Positions 6,102 through 7,557 of a DNA stretch of 7,557 bases are shown one piece after another. The notes under the pieces are model-generated. The model did no database searches. It worked only from the letters and a program-made list of their open reading frames with translations, and was not told where the DNA came from. Every line of letters starts with the position of its first letter. Within the stretch, counting starts at the first letter, position 1. The translations under genes were made by a program, and so were the position numbers. Origin of the DNA: JBLIKP01 sp047635375 (GTDB taxonomy: Bacteria > Bacteroidota > Bacteroidia > Sphingobacteriales > Sphingobacteriaceae); NCBI GenBank assembly GCA_047635375.1, contig JBLIKP010000102.1:1-7557 (forward strand). The letters run 5' to 3'.

Positions 6102-6737
6102 TACAAAGTGATGAAACTCCTTATTGCGCTCATAGGTTATGCCGTAACGCAGCCATTTGTCGCCTATGGTTAAAAAATTCTCCGGGTATTCCTCAACGAC
6201 ATCTCGGAAGTTATCCCATTTTAGGTGACTTATCCGATTTGAATCACCCACAGTAGGCCCAGTAAATCGATAAAAAGTAATTCTTAAAAAATCATACTCT
6301 CCCACAGGCTCGTTGCTTACCAATGTGGGGTCAAAATAAGCCTTGGCTTTCATTTCTACCACCACACCACTTTTATTCCCATCCGCAAAGGGTATTAAGG
6401 TCCCTGTAAGGTTTACATGGTTATTTTTTAGATACTCGTGCCTATCTTTACTCACGTATAAATAGGGCGTAAATTCTCCTTTCAAACTCAACTCAAAGTT
6501 GCCGTTGCTATCGGTATAGGTTGCGCTTACCGCATCAGAAGATGTTTCCCCATCAATCAATGTGAAACTGCCAGAAGCACCAACACCATCTTGAAGTACG
6601 ACCAACACGCTATCAATACCCTTTTGAGTACCCGTATTAATAACCTTGCCATTTACAGTAGTGAAGTAGGTATCGTCTTTACAGCTTACCGCAGCAGTAA
6701 GCAAACACACCCAAATTAATAAGACTTTATATTTCAT
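6048..6737 (-). CDS. Lipoprotein of unknown function with carboxypeptidase-regulatory-like (Ig-like) N-terminal domain
   Basis: A 229-residue protein, complete. Residues 1-18 are a signal peptide and Cys19 is the likely lipidated residue (AVSC). The residues after it, KDD, resemble the surface-export signal (Lys plus two acidic residues) described for Bacteroidota lipoproteins, so a place on the cell surface is plausible. Residues about 26-90 (TVNGKVINTGTQKGIDSVLVVLQDG ending TDSNGNFELSLKG, with the middle varying) have the layout of carboxypeptidase-regulatory-like beta-sandwich domains. The rest is not recognised; it includes IGDKWLRY (191-198) and a conserved tail VDSVYVPSFDTVFKTIYY (212-229). 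It is paralogous to the gene to its right, sharing the TVNGxVINxGTxKGI, GETSSDA, GDKWLRY and tail blocks. Its start ATG overlaps the TGA of an upstream T9SS remnant (ATGA, 6734-6737). No TAnnTTTG box was found upstream. No enzymatic residues are evident. Confidence 0.85.
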   Translation of the reverse strand: MKYKVLLIWVCLLTAAVSCKDDTYFTTVNGKVINTGTQKGIDSVLVVLQDGVGASGSFTLIDGETSSDAVSATYTDSNGNFELSLKGEFTPYLYVSKDRHEYLKNNHVNLTGTLIPFADGNKSGVVVEMKAKAYFDPTLVSNEPVGEYDFLRITFYRFTGPTVGDSNRISHLKWDNFRDVVEEYPENFLTIGDKWLRYGITYERNKEFHHFVDSVYVPSFDTVFKTIYY

Positions 6738-6841
6738 TGTTTAATAATTTTTTCTTGTAAAAAAGTAACTCCATTAACCGCGCCCTTAACCAAGTAAATG
6801 CCTTTGGGTAAACGCTTGTTATCAAGCTGTAACATTCCAAT
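6734..6841 (-). pseudogene. Decapitated T9SS sorting-domain remnant
   Basis: The - strand frame from 6841 to the TGA at 6734-6736 encodes 35 residues that match the extreme C-terminus of a T9SS type A sorting domain: a LQLDNKRLPKGIYLVKG core followed by a hydrophobic strand (GVTFLQE) and the basic end KIIKQ. Nothing that could be the rest of the protein precedes it: an in-frame TGA stands at 6842-6844 and the 107-bp repeat begins at 6845. The remnant is therefore the last piece of a secreted-protein gene whose body was replaced or deleted. Its stop overlaps the start of the 229-residue lipoprotein gene in ATGA form, the way operon genes overlap, which suggests the two were once neighbours in an intact operon. 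It is different in sequence from the sorting domain of the protease at 2105-4120. Confidence 0.75.
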
Positions 6842-6844
6842 TCA

Positions 6845-6951
6845 GTTATTACTGACGCCTATACTCGTTTAACAAAAACTACCAGTACGCAAAAAAATTA
6901 ATAGTAAATGGTTTTAAAAACGGTATCAAAAGAAGGTACATACACACTATC
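6845..6951. repeat. 107-bp direct repeat, copy 2 (3' end and downstream flank of the partial lipoprotein gene)
   Basis: This is the partner of 5995-6101. It includes the last 17 codons and stop of the leftward partial lipoprotein gene and 53 bases past the stop. Mismatches to copy 1 are two synonymous changes in the coding part (AGT for AGC, TAC for TAT) and three changes in the downstream part. Its left edge, at GTTATT, coincides with that of copy 1 and abuts the T9SS remnant. Confidence 0.95.
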
Positions 6952-7557
6952 AACTAACCTTGTCTCATTTCCTTCCACAAAAAACCTGAGCTGATATCTT
7001 AACCACTTGTCTCCCACGGTACTTTTTATGGTGGAAAACTGCCTATCACCAAACCAGTCCCTTTCATTGGTCAAATGAGCCCGATGAATGGGGTCATCAT
7101 AGGTGTAAAAATCAATTTCATTGTAATCTCGACTATCAGTTGATTGCGTATTTTGAATTGTAACATCAAAATACGATTCCGCTCGCATCTCAATTACCAC
7201 ATTATTAGTAGTGCCCTCAGGTACAGAAATTAAATGACCACTAACACTGTTTTGTCTGTTAGTAGTGTACCACAAGTATTTATCTGTGCCTGCTGCTGAA
7301 AGTTGCGCCCCAAAATTGCCTTCAATGGTTAACGAAAATGCACCGTTTTCATCTGTTAGTGCCATGCTTTCTGCATCACTGCTGGTTTCGCCACCCAGGC
7401 CTAATATGCTGTTGCTGGCTACCCCATCTCGCAAAAAGACTTTAATGCCTTCTATGCCTTTTTTGGTCCCAGCATTAATAACTCTACCATTAACTGTTGA
7501 TGTTTCGGTTTTGCTACAACCCCACACAAGTAGTAAAATTGCAATCGTAAGAAAGTG
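6898..7557 (-). CDS. Paralogous lipoprotein of unknown function, start outside window
   Basis: The frame remains open to the right edge. A GTG at 7527 could be mistaken for a start, but the ten codons before it read HFLTIAILLL and continue into VWGCSKTE, which is the hydrophobic core and lipobox (VWGC) of a lipoprotein signal peptide. The true start is thus just beyond the window. The mature part resembles the neighbouring 229-residue protein: TVNGRVINAGTKKGI, GGETSSDA, DENGAFSLTIEG, VGDKWLRY and the identical tail VDSVYVPSFDTVFKTIYY. The N-terminal half has the carboxypeptidase-regulatory-like beta-sandwich pattern; the remainder is not recognised. Shared blocks outside the tail use different codons in the two genes (for example TCT TCT against AGC AGT for Ser-Ser in GETSSDA), showing old divergence, while the tail is nearly identical in DNA. 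Tandem arrangement and common orientation imply duplication. It lacks the Lys-Asp-Asp signal seen after the lipid cysteine of its paralogue. Confidence 0.85.
   Translation of the reverse strand, partial: HFLTIAILLLVWGCSKTETSTVNGRVINAGTKKGIEGIKVFLRDGVASNSILGLGGETSSDAESMALTDENGAFSLTIEGNFGAQLSAAGTDKYLWYTTNRQNSVSGHLISVPEGTTNNVVIEMRAESYFDVTIQNTQSTDSRDYNEIDFYTYDDPIHRAHLTNERDWFGDRQFSTIKSTVGDKWLRYQLRFFVEGNETRLVDSVYVPSFDTVFKTIYY

Noticed and set aside
7527..7557. GTG 7527 as the start of the right-hand lipoprotein.
   Set aside because: The upstream in-frame codons encode the hydrophobic core of its signal peptide, so the real start is beyond the window edge.

Overview
The window looks like a chromosomal segment from a Bacteroidota bacterium, probably a flavobacterium-like marine or environmental lineage. 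The evidence is a type IX secretion (T9SS) C-terminal sorting domain on a large secreted protein, a TAnnTTTG promoter box, A-rich leaders without Shine-Dalgarno sequences in front of start codons, and AT-rich genes. The genus cannot be named from this stretch.

Left part (1-4699, + strand): a tightly packed metal-efflux operon. It holds the C-terminal end of a TolC/CusC-type outer-membrane protein (1-345) and a CusB-type periplasmic adaptor (357-2102) with metal-binding modules at both ends. Next come a secreted pappalysin-type (M43) zinc metalloprotease with a PKD-like domain and a T9SS sorting domain (2105-4120), a 75-residue HMA-type metal chaperone (4122-4349), and a His-rich lipoprotein with a heavy-metal-binding domain (4382-4699). 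Gaps of 11, 2, 1 and 32 bases suggest one transcript. The likely job is moving copper or silver (or a related soft metal) out of the periplasm, with small proteins binding metal on the way. The secreted protease is the odd member. The RND pump subunit itself must lie to the left, outside the window.

Middle (4700-5640): a symmetrical hairpin terminator serves two convergent units. On the other side, read leftward, is an FTR1-family iron permease (4758-5600, - strand) with a clear Bacteroidota -7 box. This box overlaps the longest possible start codon and so supports the shorter ATG start.

Gene-free stretch (about 5640-5994): a comparatively GC-rich, structured segment with imperfect nested inverted arms and a short perfect hairpin. 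It looks like a MITE/REP-type element or a structured RNA, but I cannot name it.

Right part (5995-7557, - strand): two tandem paralogous lipoprotein genes of unknown function. Their bodies have diverged strongly, with synonymous sites apparently scrambled. Their last 17 codons plus about 53 bases downstream are a 107-bp direct repeat with only 5 mismatches. Both repeat copies stop at the same base and run into unrelated sequence: the structured element in one case, and in the other a decapitated T9SS sorting-domain remnant whose stop codon overlaps the start of the next lipoprotein gene. This mosaic, cassette-like arrangement is the most interesting part of the window.
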